Origin: Pseudeuparius sepicola
Taxonomy: Eukaryota > Arthropoda > Insecta > Coleoptera > Anthribidae
NCBI GenBank assembly: GCA_963920635.1
Contig: OY987305.1
Coordinates: forward strand, 12,625,153 to 12,689,152
DNA: 64,000 nt
Direction of reading: 5' to 3'
A program made the translations under genes and the position numbers. Below the pieces are notes generated by a model. That model worked only from the letters and a program-made list of their open reading frames with translations. It had not been told where the DNA came from and searched no databases. Shown here piece by piece: positions 44,691-55,739 of the stretch (position 1 is the stretch's first letter; each line of letters begins with the position of its first letter).

Positions 44691-45837
44691 TGTGAAAAAG
44701 AAATATATTGGATACTATTGAATTATCCCTTTGTCCAAGGTTGTAAAACTAAATATCTGCTTGACCCTATTGTCGGTTGTCTGGTACAAGATGTATGTTG
44801 TCTCCCATAACGTTGCACCTAGAATTTGTCGTATAACAATTTAAACACGAATTTTAAATCATGGTTATGGTTATAAACCCCTGAAGACACGAGCTGAAGC
44901 TGGCAACAGAGTTTTAATCACCGACTGAAGTTAGCTGCTTTTCAGCTGTGTTGCCAGAGCTGAAAGGGTTTAAAAAATTTGCTACATTCTTGCATTCCTT
45001 ATACAAAAATACATTTTGACAATTCTAGTACATTTTTTCAGAGTTGGAAGTTATATTTTTATCGATCTATAGAACATTGAAACCTAATTTTACTGTTTTA
45101 TGGGTATGTTGGCTGGGTCAGTTCATGTTTCATGATCTGCGCATGTATATATTTCTTGTCAAATAGTGAGATTTATTGTCCTCAATATTTTTTAACTTTG
45201 CTAAAAAAACACGGTCTCCAAATTTTTACAGCAGATATAGTACTGCTCTTCTACGATTTTGAATATCCCTGTATGATGGGTCTCATTATAAATCGAATAT
45301 AGCCTATCTACCTACCTGTTTATTTTTTATTGGAGCTCTGTCCCTCTCGCACAGGCCACACCTCAGTTGTTCCTTCTTTGTCTTCCAGCATCTTCGTGGT
45401 AAACAACCGAGTCACCAGCGTCCATTAGTAGGAATTTTTTATGGTTGTATTCTTAACCCTTTGGATGGTACAGTCCCAAAAAAAAATCGATATCACCTCG
45501 AGCAAACACTCGACTAGCCCAGGTGTTAATGTGTACCTACGTATGGGGTTTTGTTTGATTTCAGCTATTTTAAATATTGATTCAATTAATGAACGTATTT
45601 TTACTTGCTCTTAGACGTCTGCGCGTTGCTTAGGGTATAATTTTTCTACAAAGCTACCTTTTATAGCTTATGCTTCTGTTAGTGTACATGTAGATACACG
45701 ACGCATGTCTACTACTAGATGTGTATTTCAGTGCCTAGTTAAAAATTCACAGCTTAGAAAAAATGAGTGCCTAGCTACTTTATCTGTGTCTATCCCTACA
45801 TGAAAAGCGAAATTTATTATTATACTAGGACTCGGTG
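44691..45837. other. No gene recognised
   Basis: AT-rich. TGAATATCCCTGTATGATGG at 45260 is a possible decayed terminus. No ORF of note. Confidence 0.35.
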
Positions 45838-46009
45838 GAGATAATAATAATAACTATCACCCTCACAATACTGCAAACTAGGAGTAGCTCAGAAGCAACT
45901 GAATGCTTGTGCGGGGGAGGGGCTCACTTTTCCCGATAGAACTAGGATAGCATTCGCTCAAGGCTCAAGTACTACGGAAAACCCTAGAAAACCCTAGTAA
46001 TCCCAGTGA
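45838..46009 (-). mobile_element. SINE-like element, copy 4
   Basis: On the minus strand: GGGTTTTCCGTAGTACTTGA, GAATGCTATCCTAGTTCTAT, CCCGCACAAGCATTCAGTTG, CTCCTAGTTTGCAGTATTGT, GAGGGTGATAGTTATTATTA. It is as long as the copy at 14618 and includes the same 5' block. No clear target duplication could be fixed. Confidence 0.75.
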
Positions 46010-46954
46010 GGGTAGGACGACTAGTAAATCACACAGATAAAGCTATTATAAGGAGCAATACCGTGAGTCCACAATTTTCCAGAGCTCTTGACCATCAGCG
46101 GTGTTTTTCTATAGACATGTGCGTGCGATTAGAACCAAGGTCGATTGAAGGCAGAAAAAGATGCTGTCTAAATAGTTAGCAATGCTCCGAACATCGCCAC
46201 CGTAGCGGAGAAGTGTAGTAGTTGCTTTTATCAGGACTAAATATCTAAGCAAAGAAATTAGGTAGGTACCATGTAAAAATATAAATTCTAGTAATATTCT
46301 AGAATAAAGACAAGAGGGACTTCTAAGTTTTTTGATTATTTAAATCGCATTAAGTTTATCAGTTTCAAAACTATTTATTTATCAAACCAAATGTAGCAGT
46401 AAACACAACCATTATATTTTTATTTTGCAATGTTTTGCCGCCGTTATTGTTGTTTTTGTTTGTATAGATAGGTATACACGCCTATTCTTGCAAAATAATG
46501 ACTATTAATGAAGAAATATGTCAGTAAATTATTCATTAATATTATGTAAATTTAAAAAACAAGTCGTAGGGCAAGACAATATTAATAAAATATATATAAA
46601 ATCCCCTTTAATTCTAGTAGGTTACTTAGCCGTACTAAAAAACTAAATTAGATTATAGATTCGTTTAAATTATTATGTGTTTTTCCAGGTTTTTTATTTG
46701 TGTTTGTCCAAAGAATCAATTTTTAATTAAGAAGTTTAAATTTACAATGTTGGTGCTACTTAAATATTGATGGTGTCAAATCTCATATTCATATTTAAAG
46801 AATAATCACTTGAATTTAGATGGTATATTACACTGTACCGTATTAGAAAAACAGTGCATCTGATTTCTCAAATCTCAAATCTTAAAGGAGAAATCCATAC
46901 TGTATACAATCGACTAGTTTTCGACCCAGTATAAAACTAATTAGGTAATGGTTT
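46010..46954. other. No gene recognised
   Basis: AT-rich sequence without a supported ORF or repeat. Confidence 0.4.
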
Positions 46955-47440
46955 GGTTACACCCTGTACGTGCCCAACAACGTTTTGCACTGCACCCTTG
47001 TTGCCGCAAACTTTCCCGGTCCGTTTTTTTGCGGACGAAAAATTTCGCGTGATCGCAAAGACAAAGTGGGCCTCGGCCGGCGAACGCTGCAGTTCCCCGG
47101 CAAAAAACGGTAGCTCCTTCGGCACGAAAGGAAGTTTAAAAAGGCGAAAAAATAGCGCATCCACCGTTTGATCGGCGCGGCTCTCCGCGGCGGAGTGCCG
47201 CGAATCGCTCGGGGCACGTCTGGGATTACACTTTTTCTTCTTATTGTTCTATTTTACGTCGATCTTTTTGATCGTCTTGCTCTCCCGGGACGGCGGCGGC
47301 GTGCGACGTTGCGCGATCGCGCAGACGAGAATGTTGCCGTACTCTCGAGGATGCTGGGCGAAGCGAAGTCTTCAGGTGGCGGCGCGGCGTGAGGATGCTG
47401 AAAACATAGAGGCCCCCTTGGGCTTTTACCGATATGCAAC
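46955..47440. promoter_or_regulatory. GC- and CpG-rich island
   Basis: An abrupt ~480-bp GC-rich patch in AT-rich DNA, dense in CG dinucleotides (GCGCGGCTCTCCGCGGCGGA, GGGACGGCGGCGGCGTGCGA). Open frames overlap on both strands (46937-47217 minus, 47168-47447 plus), as GC-rich DNA produces by chance, so neither is trusted. It could be a first exon plus promoter, or a fragment from a GC-rich source. The possible signal-peptide ORF 230 bp to the right on the minus strand would read towards it. Confidence 0.3.
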
Positions 47441-47550
47441 GGCGTAGAAAATAACTTTGGATTTACGTCACATTAGATGTATCTGGAAATGGTCTAGTAC
47501 GTACGATGCTAGATACGGATAAGCCCATTATCCAAGGTAATTTCCGATAT

Positions 47551-47596
47551 ACTCAAATTATTTTAAGAAGTAAGGACTTCTTAAAATAATTTGAGT
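47551..47596. repeat. Perfect 20-bp inverted repeat, 6-base loop
   Basis: ACTCAAATTATTTTAAGAAG, loop TAAGGA, CTTCTTAAAATAATTTGAGT: every one of the 20 pairs matches. It is too short for a known transposon and could be a small hairpin RNA, a cruciform, or a recent template-switch event. Confidence 0.95.
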
Positions 47597-47668
47597 AAGG
47601 ACTGGGACTGCCAATTGGTAATTTTGATATCCTAAGTTGGCATCAATGCAGCAAAAAATGCAACCGGG

Positions 47669-47782
47669 TCATAAGGTCAGGTCAGTAACGAGCCCATTTG
47701 CACTAATAACACAAAAAGTTACAAGAACAACACAGATAACCGTAAAACTCACGAAACGTAGAAAACCCGCGAATATTTTCAT
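47669..47782 (-). CDS. Possible signal-peptide first exon, secreted protein unknown
   Basis: An ATG frame of 37 codons reads MKIFAGFLRFVSFTVICVVL then VTFCVISANGLVTD. It has a basic N-end, a long hydrophobic core and small residues (SANG) at a plausible cleavage point. That is a textbook signal peptide or a single membrane anchor. The upstream minus-strand sequence is free of ATG for some distance and could be a 5' leader. No good GT donor was identified before the TGA, so a splice to a mature domain is not shown. Hydrophobic chance frames do occur in T-rich DNA. Confidence 0.25.
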   Translation of the reverse strand: MKIFAGFLRFVSFTVICVVLVTFCVISANGLVTDLTL

Positions 47783-48199
47783 TGCCGAATGTTTGAACCA
47801 GTTTGAACGATCTGGAAAACCTTCACTGTCACTTTGAAACACCGAAGCTAAATTTGCCTGAGTCCGCCCATAGACGCTGCCAAAAGCAGCTGATTATACC
47901 AAAATACCAAAATGAAAAGTGTTTCCATGACGTTTGAAATTATTATTAAAATTAGTTGTAGACATAGTTATTTTTATTTATAGCGGTATAATCGAGGGTT
48001 TTTATCTTATTATGTTCTTTTTTCGTATCACTTGGGTAACTTTTCACATCATAAATCAATGAGTGACGTCATTAACTGGTTGGGACGCATATACCAATGT
48101 TATACCTACCCATGGTTAACAGAAAATTCCTAGGGATTTTGTGGAGAATGTCATCTGACAAAATCGGGACTTCTTACAGTAATCGGGGTATACCGATAT
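47783..48199. other. No gene recognised
   Basis: Intergenic sequence; includes what would be the 5' leader of the minus-strand ORF at 47669-47782. Confidence 0.35.
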
Positions 48200-49863
48200 G
48201 CGTGAAGCATAAAAAAATTGAAAATTTTAATTATTTAAATTTGACTCGACTAAGAAAAAAATTAATAGTATCAAATCAAATAATAATCCATCTGAGCTGT
48301 ATTCAAAACAAGTTTTAACACAAAATTTTGAAGTCATATAGGGTACCAACTATTAAATTGTATTAATTTGGTTTTAAGAAGTGGAGAAATTCCTGCTGAT
48401 TTTAAATGTTCGACAATAACTCCAGTTCCAAAAATCAAAAATAGAACTCTATCAAGTAATTTTCGACCTATTAATGTTTTGCTCGATGGAGAAAAATTAT
48501 TGGAGTCTGTAGTATATGATCAACTAAAGATTTTTTTTTTGGAAATTAATAACATTATGACTGATTATCAAGCCGGATTCAGGAAGATAAGTACACTCAA
48601 CCGAAACAGCAATACAAATGGTTATTGAGAGTTGGAGTTGGAGAAGAAGCATGGAAATGGACGAATATGTTGTTGCGGTGTTTTTAGACTTTTAGCGAGC
48701 ATTTCAGACTATAAACAAAGATAAATTATTGGAGAAATTGTATCGTTATGGAATCAGGGGTAAAGTTTTAGATTTTTTTTTAAATTACTTTCAAAACAGA
48801 TATCAGGTACCTAACTAAAATAGGAAATGTGGTTTCAGCAAAACATATGAACAATGTTGGGGTTCCACAGGGTAGCATTTTAGGACCAATTTTGTTTATT
48901 TTAAAAAAATGTTTTAAAAAGTTGTTCAGTACAAATGTTTGCCGATGATACATTAATATTTATTAAAAGTAAATCACTTGTTTCAGCAACGCAAAATATA
49001 AATTTTGATTTAAATTTGTCATGTGACTGGTTGAAAGTTAATAGGTTGAACCGAATGTAAATAAAACGAAAGCAATATTTGTTAAAGAATAAACAATAAT
49101 TGTGATTTTACTTTAAAGATTAGGATTGGAGGTGAAATTATAGAAGGTGTTGATTCTATCAAATACTTAGGTATTTATGTTGATATATGAAATTAAAATT
49201 TGACTTGCACTTTGAATATCTGATTTCAAAAATTGCATCAAAAGTTGGTTACTTAAAGCGCATTAGTGCAGATCTGAGTCTTCATTAAAAAAAAATAGAT
49301 TGTAACACCATATTTTTTCCACATTTTTTATATTGTTCAACAATTTTATGTACTGCAGAAGATTGTGATTGATTGAGAGTGATTCTAAATTTAAACAAAT
49401 ATACACTAAAATAAATTATATGCTCAACAAATTACACTGGTTGAATATAAAAAAATTAACAAAATTTCTAGTACTTATATTCATATTTAAATTAAAACAG
49501 TTTGCTTACATAGGTACTTTCAATTTCGAACATCATAATTATTATTCTACAATATATTTTAGTGATTTTCATATACAAAATTTTAATAAGCATATTTGTT
49601 ATAAATCTGTGTTTCAAAAGGAGTTGATCGAATATAACAAATTGCCAGATAAATTAAAAAGTGAAAGAAATTAAAAAAAAAAAAAATTAAAACATTATTA
49701 AAAAAGTATTACCTGTGTATTCAAAATGATGCAATTTGACTAATAATTTAATTTAAATGTTAAGGCAAGAATAATTTATTTATTGGAATAATTGTTACAT
49801 TATAATTTCCGTACAGCTGTAATTGTATTTAGTAGACATACCAGGCTAAATAAAGCTACTACT
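48200..49863 (+). pseudogene. Decayed LINE retrotransposon (jockey/CR1-like), 3' two-thirds
   Basis: RT motifs appear in order across several frames: LRSGEIPADFKCSTITPVPK, NFRPINVLLDGEKLLE, TDYQAGFRK, FLDF-stop-RAFQTINK, GVPQGSILGPILF (48858), MFADDTLIF (catalytic ADD, near 48945), LSCDWLKVNRLN, IKYLGIYVD, then a tail with LHWLNIKKLTKFLVLIFIFK. At least four stops or frameshifts kill it. It ends in an A-rich stretch and CTAAATAAAGCTACTACTA at 49846-49863, a polyadenylation signal followed by a short repeat, as in LINE 3' ends. The endonuclease half and 5' UTR are missing. Confidence 0.92.
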
Positions 49864-50245
49864 AGTAACTTCAGTGCACCTACCTAATTGGTAAGCGATT
49901 CGTAGACAACCTAACCTTTATACCGATTCGATATCACAACCTCAATCATTTGAGTTTGTACTACTCTTTACTGCTTGCATAAATAGGCATTAGAAAATTA
50001 AATAATTAATTCCTAAATATCCCTGAAGTTTATATAGTTTATTAATAGCGTTGCCTGTATAGATATAAACATTTCTATAAAATTAATAATTTTAAGGTCT
50101 GTCACCACAAAAAAAAAGTTGATCTTCTTCTTGTTCGAATTTCTTCGAAGTAACGTCATCGTTTGAGAGCAAAAAAGGGGTAGTACCAAAGTCTAGAGAT
50201 AGTATTCTCTAGACTTTGTAGGACCTTAAAATTTTGGATTCTAGT
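49864..50245. other. No gene; short perfect hairpin at 50187-50218
   Basis: CAAAGTCTAGAGA - TAGTAT - TCTCTAGACTTTG is a 13-bp perfect hairpin lying 28 bp before the hAT-like element. Otherwise nothing is recognised. Confidence 0.4.
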
Positions 50246-50850
50246 CAGGGACGTAGACAGAATCTTATTTTTGGGGGGGCAGTTGGGGCTCATCTAAATT
50301 TAGGAGGAGCACTCATATTATAGAATTTTACACTAAAAAAAAAAGAATTGTGGTGGAAAAACTCAACACTATCTAAAAATATATTTTTTTAAATTAAAAG
50401 AAAATTAATACACAAATTAAAAAAATTGTTTGAATACATAAAATAAATCTAGAAACAACATATGGGCCTTGGCCAAAAAGAAAACGTAGGTGATTAGAGT
50501 AAAAACAACTACCAAAACCTAGGTACCTACAGTTATAACCGATATTAAAATAATTAAAAACTTAGGTCCATTCTTCTCTTTTTTTCTGCAAATATATCAA
50601 TTTCGTTATTTCGTAATAAATTAAGATTTCTTGTGCCTATGCAGCGAAGGTATGTTTTTTCTTACTAAAGTTCGTTAAATTTCGTAGGAGATTTAGAAAT
50701 GAAGCTTTATTCATTTACGGAAATATTAAAAAGTTTAGATTTTCTTTCAAAAATATTTAAGGCAGGGCGGGCCATTAAGAGGGGCCATTGGGGGGGCAGG
50801 CACTTAACAGGGGGGGGCGCGGCCCCCCACTCCCCCTGTCTACGTCCCTG
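50246..50850. mobile_element. hAT-like MITE with near-perfect 8-bp target duplication
   Basis: The ends are CAGGGACGTAGACAG and its mirror CTGTCTACGTCCCTG, followed inward by G-rich and C-rich tracts. The flanking 8-mers are ATTCTAGT (50238-50245) and ATTCTATT (50851-50858), seven of eight identical, which fits hAT insertion. 605 bp, no transposase. Confidence 0.85.
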
Positions 50851-51779
50851 ATTCTATTTTATTTGAAAACTGGGATGAATTGAAAAAAAAAATTCAATTT
50901 GCCAGGGGAATCTACTAAACCTATATCATTTGCTTGCATCTCGTTTTATACAGGGTGTTTCAGAAAAACCTATCATAACTTCTGGAGCACACAGAACTTA
51001 AAAAATAAAAATAAAATCCATATGTCTACCCTCTTTAGTTTCTTAGATACAGTTTACTTTTTAAAACTGAATATTGACCGTATCTTCTACTTTTGCTAGG
51101 TAATTACCTTATTGAACTTTGGTACACTTAGGTTTTTGGGGATGCAAACCATGCTGGTGGCTAGCTGCACTGTTCTTGAGTACCATATGTTGCCAAATTT
51201 TTTAGTATAAAGTGTTCTTTCTCCTGCTACATAATTTATAAAAATGGCACTTTGCAATAGAGTGCAACTAAGTTATGAAGTCCAAATTAAAAGAGTTTAT
51301 AAAAAATCAAAACTGTTTATACAATAATATGTCCACGTTTAGGGTGTCCAATAGAAAAAAACTTCTTTATTTTTCATTTTATCGATAAAAGTTATTCTAG
51401 ATAAAAAGTTTTGCTTATATTCTTAAAATAAGATTGGCATAAAAATAATTAACCTTTCTTGTACGGGGTGTTCAAAAATTGAAAAAAAAAACGTAAAATC
51501 GTACAAGATTAAACTGACTTTCTTTGTGAAGATATAGGAAAAGTTGTTCCAAATTAAAAGATATTTTCGAAAACCTATTAGAAATCAGAGAAGCAAAGTA
51601 TTTTACGTTGTGTTGACTAATAGTTTGAAATCCATAAATTAAATACAAATACTTTCCACAAATCCTAAAACAATACAGGTCTGCAAAAAGTATGGAAGTT
51701 ACTATAAACTTTTTTTTTGGATAGCACGACAACTTTCTTTTTAAATTTAAATGCGATAGGTAAAAATTGTATTTTTCGA
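50851..51779. other. Fragments of TACAGGGTG-type elements
   Basis: TACAGGGTGTTTCAGAAAAA at 50949 is a left terminus. Nearby TTAGGGTGTCCAATAGAAAA (51340) and TTGTACGGGGTGTTCAAAAA (51459) are further terminus-like motifs. No complete inverted pair could be traced. The 115-codon minus frame at 51472-51819 is not a recognised protein. Confidence 0.4.
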
Positions 51780-52283
51780 ATGTTGGAGTTAACAGGTGTT
51801 TTGGGGCACATTTTGCCAATTTCTAGGCAAATGGTTAATTTTATCGTTATGAAACAAGAGTAGATATACTAAAAATGAAAAGATGCACTAAAATGATGGA
51901 CGTGCAAGACCAAAAGATAACCTCGAAAAAGTTACGAGGAAAAGCACGGTCCAAAAACAACGCAAGTGAGATGCAATAGAAATTTCAGATCAGCAGCTTG
52001 ATTATTTTGAGAGATATTGTCAGAATTCAATTTTAAAATAGAATGGCAACGCTTTGTATTTCAGTCAACAAGCGTCTAAGAGAAAATGTTATACGACAAA
52101 CTCATATTTTTTATTTTTTTTTGTATATGTCCAGACTAGCCTATTAGATTCTAACTCTAAAAAAATGAAAATATAAAAATTGTATAAAATTTTCTTGCGA
52201 TTTCAGTTGTGTATTCAGAAAAACAAATGAATGTCGCGTTTTGGAGATATAGTCCCAACTTATGTCTTTTAGATGGAACACCC
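51780..52283 (+). repeat. GTTAACAGGTGTTTT repeat family, copy 2
   Basis: Follows copy 1 (37595) through GGAGTTAACAGGTGTTTTGG, TTATCGTTATGAAACAAGAG, CAGCAGCTTGATTATTTTGA. It continues to a terminus GATGGAACACCCTATGTAT at 52264-52283. The last 130 bases (52150-52283) are mirrored at 55590-55736. Confidence 0.75.
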
Positions 52284-52536
52284 TATGTATTTCTCGATTG
52301 AATCTCGGACAAAATCAAAATAGCCATGGAAAATTCAAAACAGTTATTACGAGAATATTATAAATGGACATTTGGCAGTTTACAATAATTTTTGTATTCC
52401 CACAATTACATACAATAATATATTGAAAATTCAACAAACTTTCCATACATTATATTTTATTTTTTCTGTCATTTTAGTCTTAATAAAAGGCATATTTATG
52501 GATGGAACGTGATACTTTATTACGAATTAAATTAAA
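52284..52536. other. 3' flank of the mariner pseudogene
   Basis: AT-rich, lying beyond the stop codon of the minus-strand transposase. Probably the element's own 3' non-coding DNA, but its terminal repeat was not identified. Confidence 0.35.
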
Positions 52537-53160
52537 TTATAGAAGGGGTTCTATAGTGCTTTCATTTTGTGGAACACAGTGAACATACCCTCTTAATAAA
52601 CTTCTCTTGCAGTTAGCCACGATATCTGCCTCGTTCATCTCTCCGATCTTCTGAGATATTTTTTCTTTAACTTGGTCGATATTATTTGACCTCTCCGCAT
52701 ATATCCGGTCCTTCAAAGTGCCCCACAGAAAGAAATCGAGTGGGGTCAAGTCTGAGCTTCTGGCAGGCCATAAAATAGTTCTATTTGAACCAATCCACTC
52801 TAGAAAAGTGTCATCTAAACACCTCTTGACCGCATTTGATTTATGTGCTGGAGAACCGTTTTGTTGTCAAACAATATTCGGCTCATTAACTTGATTCAAT
52901 AGATCAGAAATTTCTCCTCTTAAGAGCTGTAAATATTTTAGTCCAGTTAAACCACCTTCAAAAAATACTGAACCAATTATGTCATTCCGAGAAATACCAC
53001 ACCAAACATTTATTGAAGTTCGACCTTGTCGTTGAATTGAAATAAACTGTCGTGTATTTTATGATGACCAATAGTGAGTGTTTTATTAAAAACTCCACAT
53101 GTTGTAAAAGTGGCTTGATCAATCCACAATATAGAATCTGTAATAGCAATAACCGTAGGA
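52537..53160 (-). pseudogene. Mariner-type transposase pseudogene
   Basis: Minus-strand blocks, N to C: DSILWIDQATFTTCGVFNKT (first catalytic Asp in WIDQATF), a frameshift, RQGRTSINVWCGISRNDIIG, GGLTGLKYLQLLRGEISDLL, an in-frame stop, QQNGSPAHKSNAVKRCLDD, WPARSSDLTPLDFFLWGTLK (third acidic residue), then KDRIYAERSNNIDQVKEKI to the C-terminus. In the block normally reading QQDG.P.H the Asp is Asn, so the second catalytic residue is lost as well. The DNA-binding half is missing, cut by a hAT-type end near 53168. The sequence differs clearly from the 21.8/53.9-kb transposase, so it is a separate lineage. Confidence 0.93.
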
Positions 53161-53275
53161 GTAGTCATAGACGTAACTAGGTCGTATTTTTAGGGGGGGC
53201 TGATCAGGACCAGCTCAAGATTTTGCGGGGCCGGGTGCCGTATGAAAATGCGGGGCCCCGACAAGGAATTATTTA
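53161..53275 (+). mobile_element. hAT-type end fragment
   Basis: CATAGACGTAACTAGGTCGT followed by TTAGGGGGGG resembles the left end of the element at 50246 (CAGGGACGTAGACAG... GGGGGGG). GC-rich continuation (GCGGGGCCGGGTGCCG). No matching right end was found, and it directly truncates the mariner pseudogene. Confidence 0.4.
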
Positions 53276-53537
53276 ATCCATTAAGAAGAAATTTTTGAAA
53301 GTCGGTACGCTACTTACAAAGGTATATTTTTTACATGTCATTCTGTAAAATGGTAGGCCGGGGCTACGAGTTTGGATCACTTCTGTGACGTATATAGGAA
53401 TTAATTTCGAGTGGTGGAGGGACAATTTTTGTGTCTTTTTTTAAATAAGGGTATTTAAAATAATTCTAAAAAAAGCGCCGCAGGCGAAATTTTTTAAAAA
53501 TTTGAAGAAAAATTACATAAAATTAGTCTTGGGGAGA
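53276..53537. other. Transposon-like spacer with inverted CGCCTGCGGCGC motif
   Basis: AAAAGCGCCGCAGGCGAAAT at 53471 is the complement of the motif at 14310. This is part of the same dispersed family. Confidence 0.4.
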
Positions 53538-54548
53538 GACGAAAATTGTAGATAATTTTGGGCTTAATAAGATAATCTAATCCATTTTTTTATGTTATTT
53601 GTGATTTTTGAGATATGACATTTCAAAATGTAAATCATAGTTGGCTGTGGCCTTATCAAATCGGCCATTTTTTGAGATTTCCAAAAATATAATACTCGGC
53701 ATAGTTATTATAAAAATATATTTTTTTAAATTTTTACATAGTCAGACATGGAATATTATCATAATTATATTCTATTTTATAATAAGACATACTTCAAACT
53801 TTCAAATATTTTATTTTTAGCTGGTAGCAAAATGTAACAAAATAAAACAAAAATTATCATGATGGAGCTCCACCACATAATTATTTGCCCGTAAGAAATT
53901 ACCTAGATCAGCTCTATCCAAATAGTTGGATAAGGAGAAATATACCTATTTCCTGGCCGCCCCGATCCCCCGATTTGTCTGTTTTGGATTTCTTTTTGTG
54001 GGGAACAGTATGAGACAATTATTGATGAATTAAGAGCAGCCGTTTTAGAAGCAATTGCCAGTATTGACAGGCGCTCTCTAAGAAAGGCGACAAATTCAGT
54101 TTTAAAAAGATGCAATATTTGCATAAATAATAATGGTAGATTGTTTGAACACCTTTTAAAATAATGATAATTGGAATTTGAGTTTTTTAATTTTTGTTTT
54201 ATTTTGTTGCATTTTCTTACCAGCTAAAAACAAAATATTAGAAAGTTTGAAGTATGTCTTATTGTAAAATAGAACGTAATTATGAAAATATTCCATGGCT
54301 GACTATGTGAAAATTAAAAAAAAATCAGAAAATTGGCCATAGCTCTTTTATTTTTTATAATAACTATGCCGAGTATTATATAAAAAAGGGCCGATTTGAT
54401 AAGGCCACAGCCAACTATGATTTACATTTAAAAAAACATAAGTTTATGTCATATCTCAAAAATCACAAACAACATAAAAAATTGGATTAGATTATCTTAT
54501 TATGCCCAAAATTATCTACAATTTTTGTCTCCACAGTTTTTCTGTATA
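53538..54548. mobile_element. Mariner-type foldback, second copy (outer ends lost)
   Basis: CGAAAATTGTAGATAATTTT, GATATGACAT, CATAGTTGGCTGTGGCC and ATAATACTCGGCATAGTTAT match the left arm of 21196-22642. The right arm mirrors it to AATTTTTGTCTCCACAGTTT at 54538. Both copies have the same transposase loop, so the foldback formed before the copies separated. The TACAGGGTG ends are absent: the copy is bounded by other repeats on both sides. Confidence 0.88.
53855..54163 (+). pseudogene. Mariner/Tc1-type transposase remnant, better preserved
   Basis: Frames from 53855 give YHDGAPPHNYLPVRNYLDQ, then WPPRSPDLSVLDFFLWGTV, then after a shift YETIIDELRAAVLEAIASID, RSLRKATNSVLKRCNICINN and GRLFEHLLK before TAA. 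This is the complete C-terminal third of a mariner-type transposase, with the DG.P.H and SPDL..LDFFLWG blocks intact. The 21.8-kb copy is a more decayed relative. The minus-strand 73-codon frame at 53903-54124 is its shadow. Confidence 0.9.
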
Positions 54549-55550
54549 TATTTTCTTCAAACTTGGCGTGTCACATGAGCGGATGAGCTGTCAAATTTAA
54601 GCTTAATATGAAGCTTCTGAGGTCCCCAGTTGCGGAGATACATTAGTTCAGAAACATATGAATACCCTGTATAATCGCATTTTTTAAGTTTGTTTTGAAT
54701 GGTAACTTCAATGGTTAACAAAAAGTATCTCTTAGTGTTTTTTCATATTCTCAGCCGTTTCTTAATTATTTTTAAAGAACTGCAATGCTGCAATAAACAA
54801 GTCATTTTAAGAATAAATTTAACAATCTGTGGACTGTGGAAGTCAATTAAACTTGGCATTATTTGAATCATTTGGCTGCCAACTTTGCACTAGTATCAAC
54901 ATTTTGAAAAATGATTGACTGATACGCACTTTTGCTATGGACTTGCCAATGGCAATAATAAACATGCGGAATGGCATAATTGCGTGTATTGAAAGAGACG
55001 GCGGTCATTTCGAACATTTAATAATTTAATTTTCTAGCTTCTAGTAGCATTAAGTTTCTTTTATTATCGATTTTGCTTTTGTATTTTGTTAAATAAAGTT
55101 TAATTGACATCCACAGATTGCTAGATATTTATTCTTAAAGTGACTATTGTTCATTGCAGCGTTGCCGTTCTTTGAAAATAATTCAGAAACGGCTGCGAAT
55201 ATGAAAAAATACTAAGAGATACTTTTTGTTAACCATTAGATTCTCCACTCAAAACTAATTAATTTCAATAACACCCTGTATCTCCGCAACTGGGGGCCTC
55301 AGAAGCTACATATCAACCTTAAGTTTGACGACTCGCATCTGCTCATGTGACACGCTAAGTTTGAAGAAAATATCTCGTATACTTCTAGAGATACTAAGAA
55401 ATATGTGTATTTTTCTCCAAACTTCTACGCTCTGTATAAAAAAAACTATGGCCCGTAGAAGAAAAAAATATATGAAGAAGTGCCCTTATTTTGACTCCAA
55501 GAATACGTGGTTTCATTTTTGACCATCAGTTCAGTTACACCCTGTATAGT
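54549..55550. mobile_element. Foldback element with ~300-bp arms
   Basis: ATTTTCTTCAAACTTGGCGT then GTCACATGAGC at 54555 mirrors GCTCATGTGACACGCTAAGT then TTGAAGAAAAT near 55370. The arms match through GAAGCTTCTGAGGTCCCCAG / CTGGGGGCCTCAGAAGCTAC and GGTTAACAAAAAGTATCTCT. The loop is about 54860-55085. Inner terminus-like motifs (AATACCCTGTATAATCG at 54662 and ACACCCTGTATCTCCGC at 55272) do not mirror each other, so the element has been rearranged. CACCCTGTATAG at 55540 marks the right edge. Confidence 0.8.
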
Positions 55551-55589
55551 TGAAACCAAAAAAATGCGTAGATTTCTAAAAATCGGTAA

Positions 55590-55736
55590 ATATACAGGAT
55601 GTTCCATCTAAAAAACATAAGTTTGGTCTATGTCTCCAAAACGCGGCATTCATTTGTTTTTCTGAATACACAACTGAAATCGCAAGAAAATTTTATACCA
55701 TTTTCATATTTACATTTTTTTCGAAGCTAAAAACAA
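55590..55736 (-). repeat. Inverted copy of 52150-52283
   Basis: ATATACAGGATGTTCCATCT, AAAACGCGGCATTCATTTGT, TTTCTGAATACACAACTGAA and TCGCAAGAAAATTTTAT mirror 52150-52283 almost exactly. Together they bracket 3.3 kb of unrelated elements. Confidence 0.85.
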
Positions 55737-55739
55737 AAC

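Noticed and set aside
47168..47392. 74-codon plus-strand protein in the CpG island
   Set aside because: Opposite-strand frames of equal length overlap it, as expected of GC-rich DNA, and it lacks an ATG.
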